Part shown: piece by piece, positions 1 through 10,600 of the stretch | How positions within the stretch are numbered: the first letter of the stretch is position 1 | How the letters are laid out: each line of letters starts with the position of its first letter | The notes under the pieces: generated by a model | What the model was told of the DNA's origin: nothing | Database searches by the model: none | The model's input: the letters and a program-made list of their open reading frames with translations, nothing else | Made by a program: the position numbers and the translations under genes | Assembly (NCBI RefSeq): GCF_963855985.1 | Contig: NC_087109.1 | Span: forward strand, 7,212,001-7,276,000 | From: Ostrinia nubilalis | Taxonomy: Eukaryota; Arthropoda; Insecta; Lepidoptera; Crambidae | DNA length: 64,000 nt | Reading direction: 5' to 3'

Positions 1-860
1 ACATGGACTCCCAGCAATAAAGTACGGTAATGCCTCGTACAGATTTTATCGGCAAAAATTATGGAACTTGATAGGTTTTAGACCATGCCACGCACCAAAA
101 CGTCCGGAAGTTGTAATAGTATTATAGAATAAACGTTAAAAGACTTATTTATTTAATTTTTCAATGCTTAAGTGTCCATTAGAACGAAAGGGTGCTTAAT
201 GTATTAAAAAAAATAGAAAATAATTATGATGGGTTAATGTTTTTTGGCGGTTTTTTAGGCGGTTTCTGACAATGTCCTTTCAAATTCTACAATTACTCAA
301 ACCCCTGCGGTTTGCCTGAAACAATAAACCGATGCTTTAGAACCAAGCCTTATAATAAACGCACCCCACATTTTAACCGTTGTACTCTAATAACAATACC
401 AAGAGGTGAGAGTTCGAAGCTACCTGTACTAAAATAAGACGAGCTGGGGCAAAAACCGGAGAAAATTAACGGATCAGCAAAAAACCAACGACAGATGCGG
501 ACAAAGGTGGTGCAGTCGCCAGCAAAAGTGGTAAACGAATTTCGAGATGAGCCTGATAAAAAATAGATAAAACACACTTTGTTGTATAACACACAAGACC
601 AGAAAAGAAATAATATACGAATGATACGGTACAATTTAGGCGGTATTATTGCTATAAAGCAATATCTTCCAGACAACCTACAGTGGAAAAAAAAGCGAGT
701 ACTGTCCAAGCTGAATCTAATGACTCCATAATGTGTCTTTCCATCGGGCAGTTGGCACTGGCCTTCCCTCTATGTTTTTGGGTGCAACCTCCACACGAAT
801 CTTTAACCATCTAACTAAAGGTATCATCATCAAGTCATTTAGTCTCTACAGTAGTAGGAG
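1..860. other. AT-rich DNA without supported features
   Basis: Open frames of 119 codons occur on both strands, but none resembles a known protein or has a convincing splice context. I see no element ends. Confidence 0.5.
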
Positions 861-864
861 AACA

Positions 865-1050
865 ATCCTCTCTAGTTTCGTTCGTTCGTTCGTTCGTTTC
901 AGCCAAATGACGTCCACTGCTGGACAAAGGCCTCCTCCAAGGTTTTCCACAATGCACGGTCCTGCGCTGCCCGCATCCAGGCTCTTCCCGCGACCTTTAC
1001 CAGATCGTCGTTTACCAGAAGTCGTCTCTCTAGTTTACCAGAAGCAAATG
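865..1050 (-). mobile_element. RTE-type LINE 3' end with GAAC tail
   Basis: The minus strand codes VAGRAWMRAAQDRALWKTLE and then EAFVQQWTSFG, the extreme C terminus of an RTE-type LINE protein. A (GAAC)n microsatellite tail follows (plus-strand TTCG repeats at about 877-897). Confidence 0.75.
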
Positions 1051-1159
1051 GAGGATTTGGCCTACACTCTCCACGCTGACCAGACGAGTTGAAGAGTAGT
1101 TCTTTAGGTAGGTATATCGCGCATTTCAGGATACGTCTTATCGTAATCGTTGGGCAGGA

Positions 1160-1600
1160 GAATCTTATCTTATCTTATCCAGGGCTACGCGTGGGCGCAG
1201 TGCACGTCGACCCATCGGGATCTTTTGTGCTTCCCTTTACCTTTATCCCCCCCATCCGCAAAGATCCTATTCATATAGTGAATCAAGTGCTTGGGTGAGA
1301 AGGATCTTCTGGTGTCGGATAGGTCGACCCCAGGAGACCCATTCTAGTTCTAGCTAGCGCGTCGCATTCGCACAGTAGGTGTTTCATGGACTCCGCATGT
1401 TCTCCACATGCTCGACAGCTGTTGTCCGCAGTTAGTGTTGTCTTAGCCCCTAGCTTCAGAAATATTAATTTGCTGAAGCATTTCTCTCACAACAGTACCG
1501 GAAGGCCGGCCGGCACGAGCCGCAACGGCCGATTGTCTTCGAGGCGTTGGATCAATGTTGCATTCTGCTTAATGAACCACTTGCTAGCTCTTTTTATGCG
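1160..1600 (-). mobile_element. LINE C-terminal remnant with zinc-knuckle (zf-RVT) motif
   Basis: On the minus strand, TADNSCRACGEHAESMKHLL and then CECDALARTRMG fit the CX2C..HX3-4C motif found after the RNase H or reverse transcriptase region of several insect LINE clades. The sequence around it is GC-rich compared with flanking DNA and has frame breaks, so it is a degraded remnant. Clade not determined. Confidence 0.6.
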
Positions 1601-2577
1601 AGATAGATAAGCTTATGCTTTGACCGTTTACTGCATAAATCATGGCCTTTAGAAATATTTACTTAGTTGGCCTGTGATTGACTGGTAGAGAATACCATCC
1701 GGCATTAAGTCCGCCACTGTACATTTTGTACAAAAGTTTAAACATATAAATAAATATTTACCTACATAATTACTGTAAAGTTATGAAAATAAGAACGTTT
1801 ACTAATATCGGATTTCAAATCAGCTTTACAGAACTTTGCTATAAATAAAATTGTCCTTGACAAAACTTTTTACCCGTCGATTTCCATACACTACTATTAT
1901 ACAAATTGCATAATAAAAACTGAAATCGAGTAATCTGAAATAATTATTGATATTGATTGATTGATTAATTATTACGGGTACTATTTCGTTTATTTTGGAA
2001 AAGTGACATAAATTAAGCTTTAAAAACAAACAGACTGCTCGTATTTAGGTAGGTACATTACCAAAATTGTTTCAAGCAGCCTTATGCTGACTTCATTTTT
2101 CAAGAAAAGCTCAAATTAAGCTGTTTAATTATTCCCATTTAAAAATGGTAATTTTGACCAAATTTAAAATGCGACACGTGCGACACTTGGTAATTATTTG
2201 CGAGGGCAATCAATTTTGCAGCCCAAAATTCCTTTAACTTTAACAACTAGTAGCACCTACTTTAAATAGGTCCGAATGAAAAGGTAGGCTCACTAACAAA
2301 CGTTTTTTCGTTCTAGAGGGGCCTTATAAAATAGGTAAAACTTAACAAAAGTTTTACACAAAGTACTAAGTTAAGTACTTTATTTTTCATACATTGTAAG
2401 AGCAATGAAAGAGTCCCAACACTTAACTAGGTATTGTAGCAAATAAATATACTTTCTTTCCTTAAGTTAATCTAAGTTTAATCAAAGTCGTGGTAGAGCA
2501 ATCTTTATTTAGAACCTGTATTAAGAAAATTATCTAATAAACCTACTTAATTTGAAAAAGTGTGTTATACTTATACT
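1601..2577. other. AT-rich DNA, nothing recognised
   Basis: No exon, element end or structured repeat was found. Confidence 0.5.
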
Positions 2578-2580
2578 AAC

Positions 2581-2730
2581 GCCCGTATTGACTTTTTAAG
2601 TTCACAAACGATGCTTGCTTAAGTGAAAAGCACAGCGTTGAATAGAGCTCTGTGATTGGTTCTTTGTCACTCTGTCTGTGCGTCCACGCGCACTGTGAGA
2701 CCTCATAGTAATGTTTTGTGAATACGGGCG
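2581..2730. mobile_element. Harbinger-like MITE (CGCCCGTATT family), copy 1
   Basis: CGCCCGTATT begins and AATACGGGCG ends the element, flanked by TAA on both sides (2578-2580, 2731-2733). A 3-bp TWA target duplication is typical of PIF/Harbinger. It shares CACAGCGTTGAATAGAGCTC and GAGACCTCATAGTAA with three other copies in the window. Confidence 0.8.
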
Positions 2731-3473
2731 TAAATAGTTTGGTGAGATGCAGGCCAAGAGCTTCCTAGTTGTGGATAAAAAAAAAGTTCAACAAAACACT
2801 TTTCGGTTAAATAGTAGTAACGGGACTATTCCCACCTCTCGTTCCCACCGCTGCTTCTCCTGTGTAGCCAGACTGGCCAGGATCTACAGCTTCAAATATT
2901 AGGTTTAACGCAGTAAGCCTGCTTGGTTACCAACCTCCATTGTGCATATTACGCAACAAAATGTGCACGAAATTGTGCTACAATGTGCCCAATACCTCGA
3001 GTGCACATTGCACTTACTTATTACAATAAAGGGAAAGTGGTCCGTACATCTGTCTGTCACTGCCATGTCGCTTTCGCTTTTTATTACATTTTAACTGGAC
3101 AAAGATAAGGTTTGCATTTTGCATAATAATTTACCTACAAGCTATTATTGTTATGAATAAATGTTTGATCGAATGCGGGTGGTCTTTTTCTTGGGTTAAT
3201 ACTTCTTACAATTAAACCGACTTTGTTAAACTGTGCCTATTAGCCTGTTGTACTGTTTAATGCATTCATGTTTTTTAAAAGTTACTGCCTAGAGAAAATA
3301 GAGTTAAAATACTATAATTAATATCAATCAAGAAATGCATTTGTGTGTTACTACATGCCATCCATGCTATAATTTCTTGATTGATACAATACCTAAGGTT
3401 CATAAAGAGCTGATTAATATTTACTTTCAGCAAAGTATAGAGACGTACTATTCAGTTTGTTTCGATCTTTGTG

Positions 3474-3540
3474 GAAATATTTGGGGTAGGCCTTTGTCTA
3501 GCAGTGGACGTCATTCGGCTGAAACGAATGATTCAGTTTG
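3474..3540 (+). mobile_element. RTE-type LINE 3' tail remnant
   Basis: GGCCTTTGTCTAGCAGTGGA and then CGTCATTCGGCTGAAACGAA is the terminal segment of the RTE family with one GAAC-like tail unit. Confidence 0.65.
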
Positions 3541-3814
3541 TGACGTGACGTCAAAAAACCTCTACCAATAACAACAAGAGTGACGTCAACGGTAATGTTT
3601 GATTTCTTTATATTTGTATTGTATTTTTCTTGTGTTAAATTACATATTTTTATTATAATTATTTCGATTCTATAGAAAAGGTTTTAATTAAAATCTACAA
3701 CTTTATGAAAAACCAGAAATGACAACAAAACATCTAAAATTTTTCTCAGTCAAAAACCAATCGAGTTCTTTTGTTCACACAAAGTTCACTGCCCTCAACT
3801 CAAGAACATCAACA

Positions 3815-3985
3815 TCTCGATTGTCGCGCCCAAATCGAGAAGTGCCTCTCTCGGCGGCAGTACATAAAAATAGTGCTGACGGAGATCTCCGCTGTGATTG
3901 GCCGCGCATGGGGGGGCGGGGCCGCAGCATCCAATCCTGCGCATCTCGCGGGATGGGGTGTCGCAATGATTTGACCCCGAGATTG
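3815..3985. promoter_or_regulatory. GC-rich promoter-like island
   Basis: An isolated GC-rich block has a GC box (GGGGGGCGGGGCC), inverted CCAAT boxes (GTGATTGGCC and ATCCAATCC) and many CpGs in AT-rich surroundings. No start codon with a convincing exon or splice donor was found on either side, so a target gene is not identified. Confidence 0.3.
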
Positions 3986-4396
3986 CGGGAGTTTGGGGTG
4001 CATTATGTAGGTACCTATGTATTAAGGGAGAGGGCAATACCTACTGTTGGGTACATCTCTGATTTGATGAAAGAGGAACGCTGAAAATTTTAGATAAATA
4101 CAATTTGTTTCAAAATGATGGCATAAGAAAGAAAAGATTTTTCCCTTCAAAATAAGTATAATGGAAAGATGAAGACTGAACTGAAAGTGAACTGATAATA
4201 CGAACCTGCATATAAGTTACTGTCTGTATTAATTAATTAGAAACTGTTAATTAGCTATACTTATTTATTGCTTTTACTTTACATTACATCTTAGATACAG
4301 ACTGTATCATACAGTTAACTGAACCGAAAACCGTAGATATTTAAATAATTCAGTGGATGTTTGTAACGGCCAATAATATTTTCAGTTTTCAACTTA

Positions 4397-4522
4397 CGCC
4401 CGTATTCACAAACGATGCTTGCTTAAGTGAAGCAGCGAATCAAATCGAACGCACAGCGTTGAATAGAGCTCGTGTATTACAGCGCACTGTGAGACCTCAT
4501 AGTAACGTTTGTGATACGGGCG
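4397..4522. mobile_element. Harbinger-like MITE (CGCCCGTATT family), copy 2
   Basis: CGCCCGTATTCACAAACGAT at the left, CGTTTGTGATACGGGCG at the right, flanked by TTA on both sides (4394-4396, 4523-4525). It is shorter than copy 1, with an internal deletion around the GATTGG segment. Confidence 0.82.
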
Positions 4523-4748
4523 TTAATTTAGTAGGTAAATGTCGCTATTCCAAAGACAGCAATGTGTAAAAAAAAATCTGGAACTTTTAGAATTCTTTGA
4601 AGTGCAAAAAAACTCATAACTGTAATCTTTCCAATGGCCCAAAAACCATTTATCATAATTGATTGATTCATTGTATTTCAACTTTTCAACCCAGTTTGGA
4701 AAAATTTGGTCCATAAAAATACATTATGGGTGTAATTAAATTATCTAC

Positions 4749-4920
4749 TACTGCCATCTATGGAAAAATGATAATTACATTAAAATTTTTAGTAAAGTTA
4801 GTATTTCTACTCACCGCTAGATGTCGTGATAGAAAGATAATAATTTGTTATTTTACTCACCGCTAGATGGTACTACATACCACTACATTATTAATTATTC
4901 ACTAGATAGATGGCAGTACT
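4749..4920. mobile_element. MITE with CTACTGCCATCTATGG ends
   Basis: ACTGCCATCTATGG..ATAATTA at the left mirrors TAATTAT..TAGATGGCAGT at the right. CTCACCGCTAGATG occurs twice inside. Confidence 0.65.
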
Positions 4921-5328
4921 GTCGAGAAATTTACCCTATTTTTATTATACCCATTCATTCATTCGTTCGTTCCGATCGATTTATCCACAGATATGGATTA
5001 GAGTAGATACAGCAAGTTGCTAGTCAAAGCGTGCCATTCCGATATGTCCAAATGGACATACATGGTCGAGTGATGTTCATGTAATCCGATTACAACAATC
5101 GGATACGATGATTTTACGAGGACAGTAATACGAACACGGTAGAGAGAAGAAATTATTTACGGATTGAGAATTGTAATTAACAGCAACGAGTAACAAATAT
5201 GTAATTAATTAGAATAAAGTAGCAGTAGAAGAATTATAAAACAAGTTAGATCAGTGATCGCGGAAGACAGAGTGCACTGTATAACGTCGAAATATACAAA
5301 TCAAGAAGTTAGGTCAGTGATCGCAGTA

Positions 5329-6070
5329 TAGCCTGACCAGGAACATAAAAACCCTCGCCATGTTGCGGAAAACTAATGGTACTAATTTCTTTTAATGGCA
5401 ACAGTAACTGAAAACTTCATTGACATGTCACCTTGCATGTCAGTCTATTGCTGTCAAAGTGTAAACAAACTTTATTTTAAATGTGCGCAATTGATTTTGT
5501 GAATTAAATTGCTAAAATCTTTTTATAGTCGTGAAAGAAAAGTGGTTCACAATGTGTTAAAGTATTTGTCGAAGAGAAATACTAAGGATTCGGACAATAT
5601 TTTCATCGAATAATGTTTCCGACAAAGGTTGTCAAATTGACTGACATGTTTATCGTATAGTACAGTCCACTATGAAAATTAGCTGTGGTTTGTTTTAACT
5701 ACCAATTTTAAAAATTTTTGTCACTTTCTAAGTGTTGAATTTTATGGAATTGGGAAAGAAGTACCGAGTTTGAAGCGTTCATGAGCAGACATTGCAGTTG
5801 AATATTCAAGTTCTGAATTTGATTATTGATGAATAATAAAATAAATCCTACTAGCTCGATTGATGGTTTCATTTAATTTATTTAAACCAGGTTACCTTAA
5901 TAATATTTTTTCGTTAATTTATGAAAATATCAAATTAGCCCGTAATCCTGAATCCTGATACATAAAGTTAGCCTATTAATTTAACACAGGTACGACTGTA
6001 CTCAGTGTTGCACTATCAAATGCAATTGACGCGCCTCTATGCCAGGGTTTTTATGTTCCTGGTCAGGCTA
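5329..6070. mobile_element. TATAGCCTGACCAGG-family element, copy 1
   Basis: Terminal inverted repeats of about 28 bp (TATAGCCTGACCAGGAACAT, then AAAAACCC) bound 740 bp, with TA/TATA at the edges. Interior unique, without a reading frame. This is the uninterrupted reference copy for the two others at 18,166 and 22,832. Confidence 0.85.
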
Positions 6071-6687
6071 TATACACTATTACTAGTCTATGTATACGAC
6101 GCCCGAGATTTTGTCGTGTAGAAATATCTTCAAAACTAGGTACCTGACTTAGCTTTATGAAAGAAAACGTATTGGCAAAACTACGCATTTTTACATTTAT
6201 TAAAAATAAAAAGCTTGAGTAAAATAGTCTTTATTTTATGAAACTAGGTCATTTACTTACTAGGATATTTAAAAGTATGGAATTAAGTATGAATTACTAG
6301 TAGTACTATTTAACATAATGGAATAACGATCATTACTTTCATAAACATTAGGCACAACAAAAATATTATTTGCAAATTAATAATGTAGAATTGTAGAATA
6401 ACGTCTACCGCTACAAAATTATTTTAATCCACAGTCAGACTAGCTATAAATTTAACAAAATATCAGTTTTATCGGAATTAATTAATTTTTGAATCGAGTC
6501 ACACGATATCATTCGATGACTTTGCGAATGCAGTACGATGATACGATTATTTTTACGTTGCGGCAATCACTAAAATTCGCTAAAATGACACTAATGACGT
6601 TTAAAAAGTGGCACGCTCGGCTTCATACAATTTTTGACACATGCTGCATCTATCCATATCTGTGGATTTATCTGTGGACTTGCTGGC

Positions 6688-7489
6688 ATGAAGCTAAAGA
6701 TAAAAATGGAGGGCAGAGTTGGAACAAAAACTTGAGTCAAATACCTACTTATATCTATCTCGCTCTCTGCGGCCCTACCTCTCTTTTTAGTGTGAACTGT
6801 AGTATTGCTATCTTCTGATTTAAATCTCCTTGTAAATTCTTCGAAATAGCCAATTCACTAACCAAATCAGAAGTTAAACAAATAAATAATTAATATTTGA
6901 AACTAAGATTACCTAGTTAAATAAAAAATCACAAAATTGTCGGCCATTTAGGCTTAATGTGTTGGCGAATCAGGGAATTACAATCCCAATTCCTGGGTAA
7001 TCGGTACCATGTGGCAACATCGGCCCAATCCGGCCCATCATGGCGGTTGTTTACTATTTTGTTTATTAAGCAGTTAATTTCGTTTGAGATTGTTTACAGG
7101 AAATAATCATTGTTTTATCACAAGAATTGGTGCAAAATTTTGTAGTGCGTGGTTGCGGTAGTACGTGGTGTCCTGGAAGTGACATAAGATTCCACGCGTA
7201 AGTGTTTATTTCGTGATTTCCGACATTGGATCATTGTAAACATTTTTCACATTTTTTACAGTAATTTCTTCCTAAAACGTTTTACCAGTAATTACACTTA
7301 TCATTTTTAATGATACCTATGTCAAGAAATAAAGATTTTACATTGGTTTCATTGAATTTGAGCAATTTTATATTTTTTGTTTATTTAGAAAGAGCGAGTC
7401 TGCCCACAGAGAGCGAGATAGTGATACTTAGTTTGTGCTTCAAGTAGGTATTCGGAGTGTGGCCTCCATTTTTATCTGTAGCTTCATGG
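6688..7489. repeat. Inverted about 100-bp repeats upstream of the NSD-type gene
   Basis: The segment 6688-6790 (CATGAAGCTAAAGATAAAAA...) is mirrored at 7388-7489, with about three-quarters of bases matching, through ATACCTACTT and TATCTCGCTCTCTG. The 600 bp between contain the candidate 5' region of the NSD-type gene. They may be ends of an old element. Confidence 0.55.
7000..7199 (+). promoter_or_regulatory. Candidate 5' region/first exon upstream of the NSD-type gene
   Basis: CCATCATGGCGGTTGTTTAC and later TTCCACGC|GTAAGTG, a good donor at 7200, suggest a transcribed 5' exon. The text before the donor also reads VVRGCGSTWCPGSDIRFH, which resembles the start of a THAP zinc finger but has no in-frame ATG. 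Whether it belongs to the NSD-type gene or to a THAP relic is undecided. Confidence 0.3.
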
Positions 7490-7698
7490 GAAAGATGCAA
7501 TAAGCTATGCTGTGTTTCAAGGCCAAAATTTAAAAAGTAAGCTTGTCATTTAATGGCGGCTTTATTTATTTACTGCAAAGTGAACCTTATTCTGTTAGCA
7601 TATAAGTTGAAAATTATATAGAATACAACATTTGATACTGAAAAGTTTACTTTTGTTTGTCTAATTTGGATTGTTTTTTATTATATTTTACTTTGAAA

Positions 7699-10600
7699 AT
7701 GAGTATTTATCATTGGAAATTAGGTGATGTTGCCCTTGCGAAGATATGTAAGAAGGCTTATGCAAAAGTTCATGTTGTGTATGATAAAAAAGGACTGTTT
7801 TATGATACGAAAGGTTTGTTTTCAAACACTAGCGCTTCAAAAACTTTATTTTAAACAAGCTATGAAACTTATTTTAAGTATTCCTGCCACACAGTTTTAG
7901 GTATATCAGCAAACGAAGACGGCAGCATCACAGTGACGGAAGAACTTTGCTATTATGTTGAGATTATTCGAACTAAAGAAAGGCTATGGCTTCCATACAC
8001 CTGCCTCCACTTAGCTGAGAGATCCCGGCCTTTCTATGGGCCTGCAGACAAGACAACTCCACCTAAACCCAGTAAAACCTCTTCTGATATGCCTAAAAAG
8101 GTAAAATTCTTTTCTTCTAATTTTATAGAAACTTATCATATTTAAAATAAAATAGTAACTTAAATGTTGGCTTTGTGTGTGTCACTCAGATAACTTTCTA
8201 CTGGTGAAAGAAATTTCAAAATCAGTAGGTAGATGGTAGGTACTAAAATATTCTTACAAACTCGCAAACTTTATCACTTTGTAATTATTTGATTTTATCT
8301 ATTGTTCCTTTTATTAGAAAAGTTTCTTACTTTCTATGAAAACCAACATAAAAATAATTTAATTGCTGTAGTTAATTGAAAAATATTAACTTTCTATTTA
8401 TAGCATCATTAATAAACTTAACTATAATTTCGGAATATTTATGAGTAGTTATAATGAATCATTTAAAAAACTTTTCAGAGAAAAATCAAACAAGACCATA
8501 CCCTGCCATTTAGCGTGAAGATATCGAAGAGTTACAAAGAGCCAGATCTTAACACCACTTACGATATCCGTCACATGCCGTTAAAGCAAGGGAAATATGA
8601 AAACGCTTTCAGCGAGTTTGTGCGTCGAGGCAAGGAAATGCTATTCGATCAGTATTTTATTATCCTCCAAACTGCTTTAGTACGAGATGACGATTGCTTG
8701 GATTACCTGTTAAACGTTGATGCGAGCACGGAAGACAAGTTTGAGATGGTCATCAAGAAAATAGCTACAGAGAAAGAACTGGAAAATTATCTGCATCAAT
8801 GTTGGAGGTATAACTTCATATGCAAGCAGAGTGATAGTAAAGATACACCTGAGAAATCTGTAAGTACACTTTCTATTATAATTAAAATTTACTTCTAGGT
8901 ATACTAATATTATAAATGCGAAAGTAACTGTCTGTCTGTCGATTGGTTCGTGTGTGTCACTCTGCTACTCAAGTTTTGTCTATGAATAGGTTTTTAGGAC
9001 CCTGTGCGTCCACGCGCACTGTGAGACCTCATAGTAATGTTTGTGAATAATTATGGGTGTAATTCTTTTAACTAAGTAATGTTACCAATAAAAATTATTA
9101 TTATTTCCAGAATGCCACATCTCCTCAGAAAGCTGCCATAACCCTCCACATTCCGTGGTGCCTGGTCTGCGGCAAGGGTAGCAAGCTGCGCGAGTGCCCC
9201 AACTGTCCCTCCTCCTTCCACCCTGTATGCAAGCGCGAGTGGCTGGTCACTATCATACGTGAGTGTCTTATTGTCCTTGCAATAAGGGTAATTTTGCAAC
9301 AACAGTAACACTTATTACTATAACTGTCCCTCGTCATTCCACCCTGTAGGTATGTAGGCGCGAGTGGCTGGTCACTATCATACGTGAGTATCTTATTGTG
9401 CTTGCAATAAGGCTCATTTTGCAACAAAAATAACATTTATTACTATTAATTTACTGTCCCTCTTCCTTCCACCCTGTATGCAGGCGCGAGTGGCTGGTCA
9501 CTATCATACGTAAGTATCTTATTGTCCTTGCAATAAGGGTAATTTTGCAACAAAAATAACATTTATTACTATACTGTCCTTCTTCCTTCCACCCTGTATG
9601 CAGGCGCGAGTGGCTGGTCACTATCAAACGTGAGTATCTTATTGTCCTTGCAATAAGGGTAATTTTGCAACAAAAGTAACTAAAGTAACTTATTGTGCTT
9701 ATAGTAATAAGTGTAGGAGTGCCCCAATTGTACCTCTTCCTTCCACCCTGTATGCAGGCGCGAGTGGCTGGTCACTATCATACGTAAGTATCTTATTGCC
9801 TTGCAATAAGGGTTATTTTACTATAACCCTCCACATTCCCTGGTGCCTCGTCTGTGGCAAGGGTAGCAAGCTGCGCGAGTGCCCCAACTGTCCCTCTTCC
9901 TTCCACCCTGTATGCAGGTGCGAGTGGCTGGTCACTATCATACGTAAGTGTCTTATTGTCCTTGTAAAAAGGATCATTTTGCAACAACAGTAACACTTAT
10001 TACTATAACTGTCCCTCGTCCTTCCACCCTGTATGCAGGCGCGAGTGGCTGGCCACTATCATACGTAAGTGTCTTATTGTCCTTGTAAAAAGGATCATTT
10101 TGCAACAACAGTAACACTTATTACTATAACTGTCCCTCGTCCTTCCACCCTGTATGCAGGCGCGAGTGGCTGGTCACTATCATACGTAAGTGTCTTATTG
10201 TCCTTGTAATAATATTTTGCAACAAAAGTAACACTTATAGTTATTGTTCTTATAGTAATAATAAGTGTAGGAGTGCCCCATCTGTCCCTCTTCCTTCCAC
10301 CCTGTATGCAGGCGCGAGTGGCTGGTCACTATCATACGTATCTTATTGTCCTTTTAATAAGGGTAATTTTGTAACAACTTTTACTATTAAGTGAGATTTT
10401 ATTGTTCTCTACTAGCGGCCGCCCGTGACTTCGTACGCGTGAACCCCGTTTGATCCCGAAATTACGTTTTTTTTTTAGGAATTTCCCGGAAATTATTCGA
10501 ATTTTTCTCGCCGTAAAAACCATCGTTAGACTTCAACGAACATTTAAAAAAAAGAATAGGTAAAATTGGTCCAGGCGTTGTTGAGTTATGCGCAACCAAC

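Noticed and set aside
9796..9993. A second complete PHD exon (copy 6 of the array)
   Set aside because: It lacks the first part of the exon and a clear 3' splice site, and one arginine is replaced by cysteine; better seen as a longer echo.
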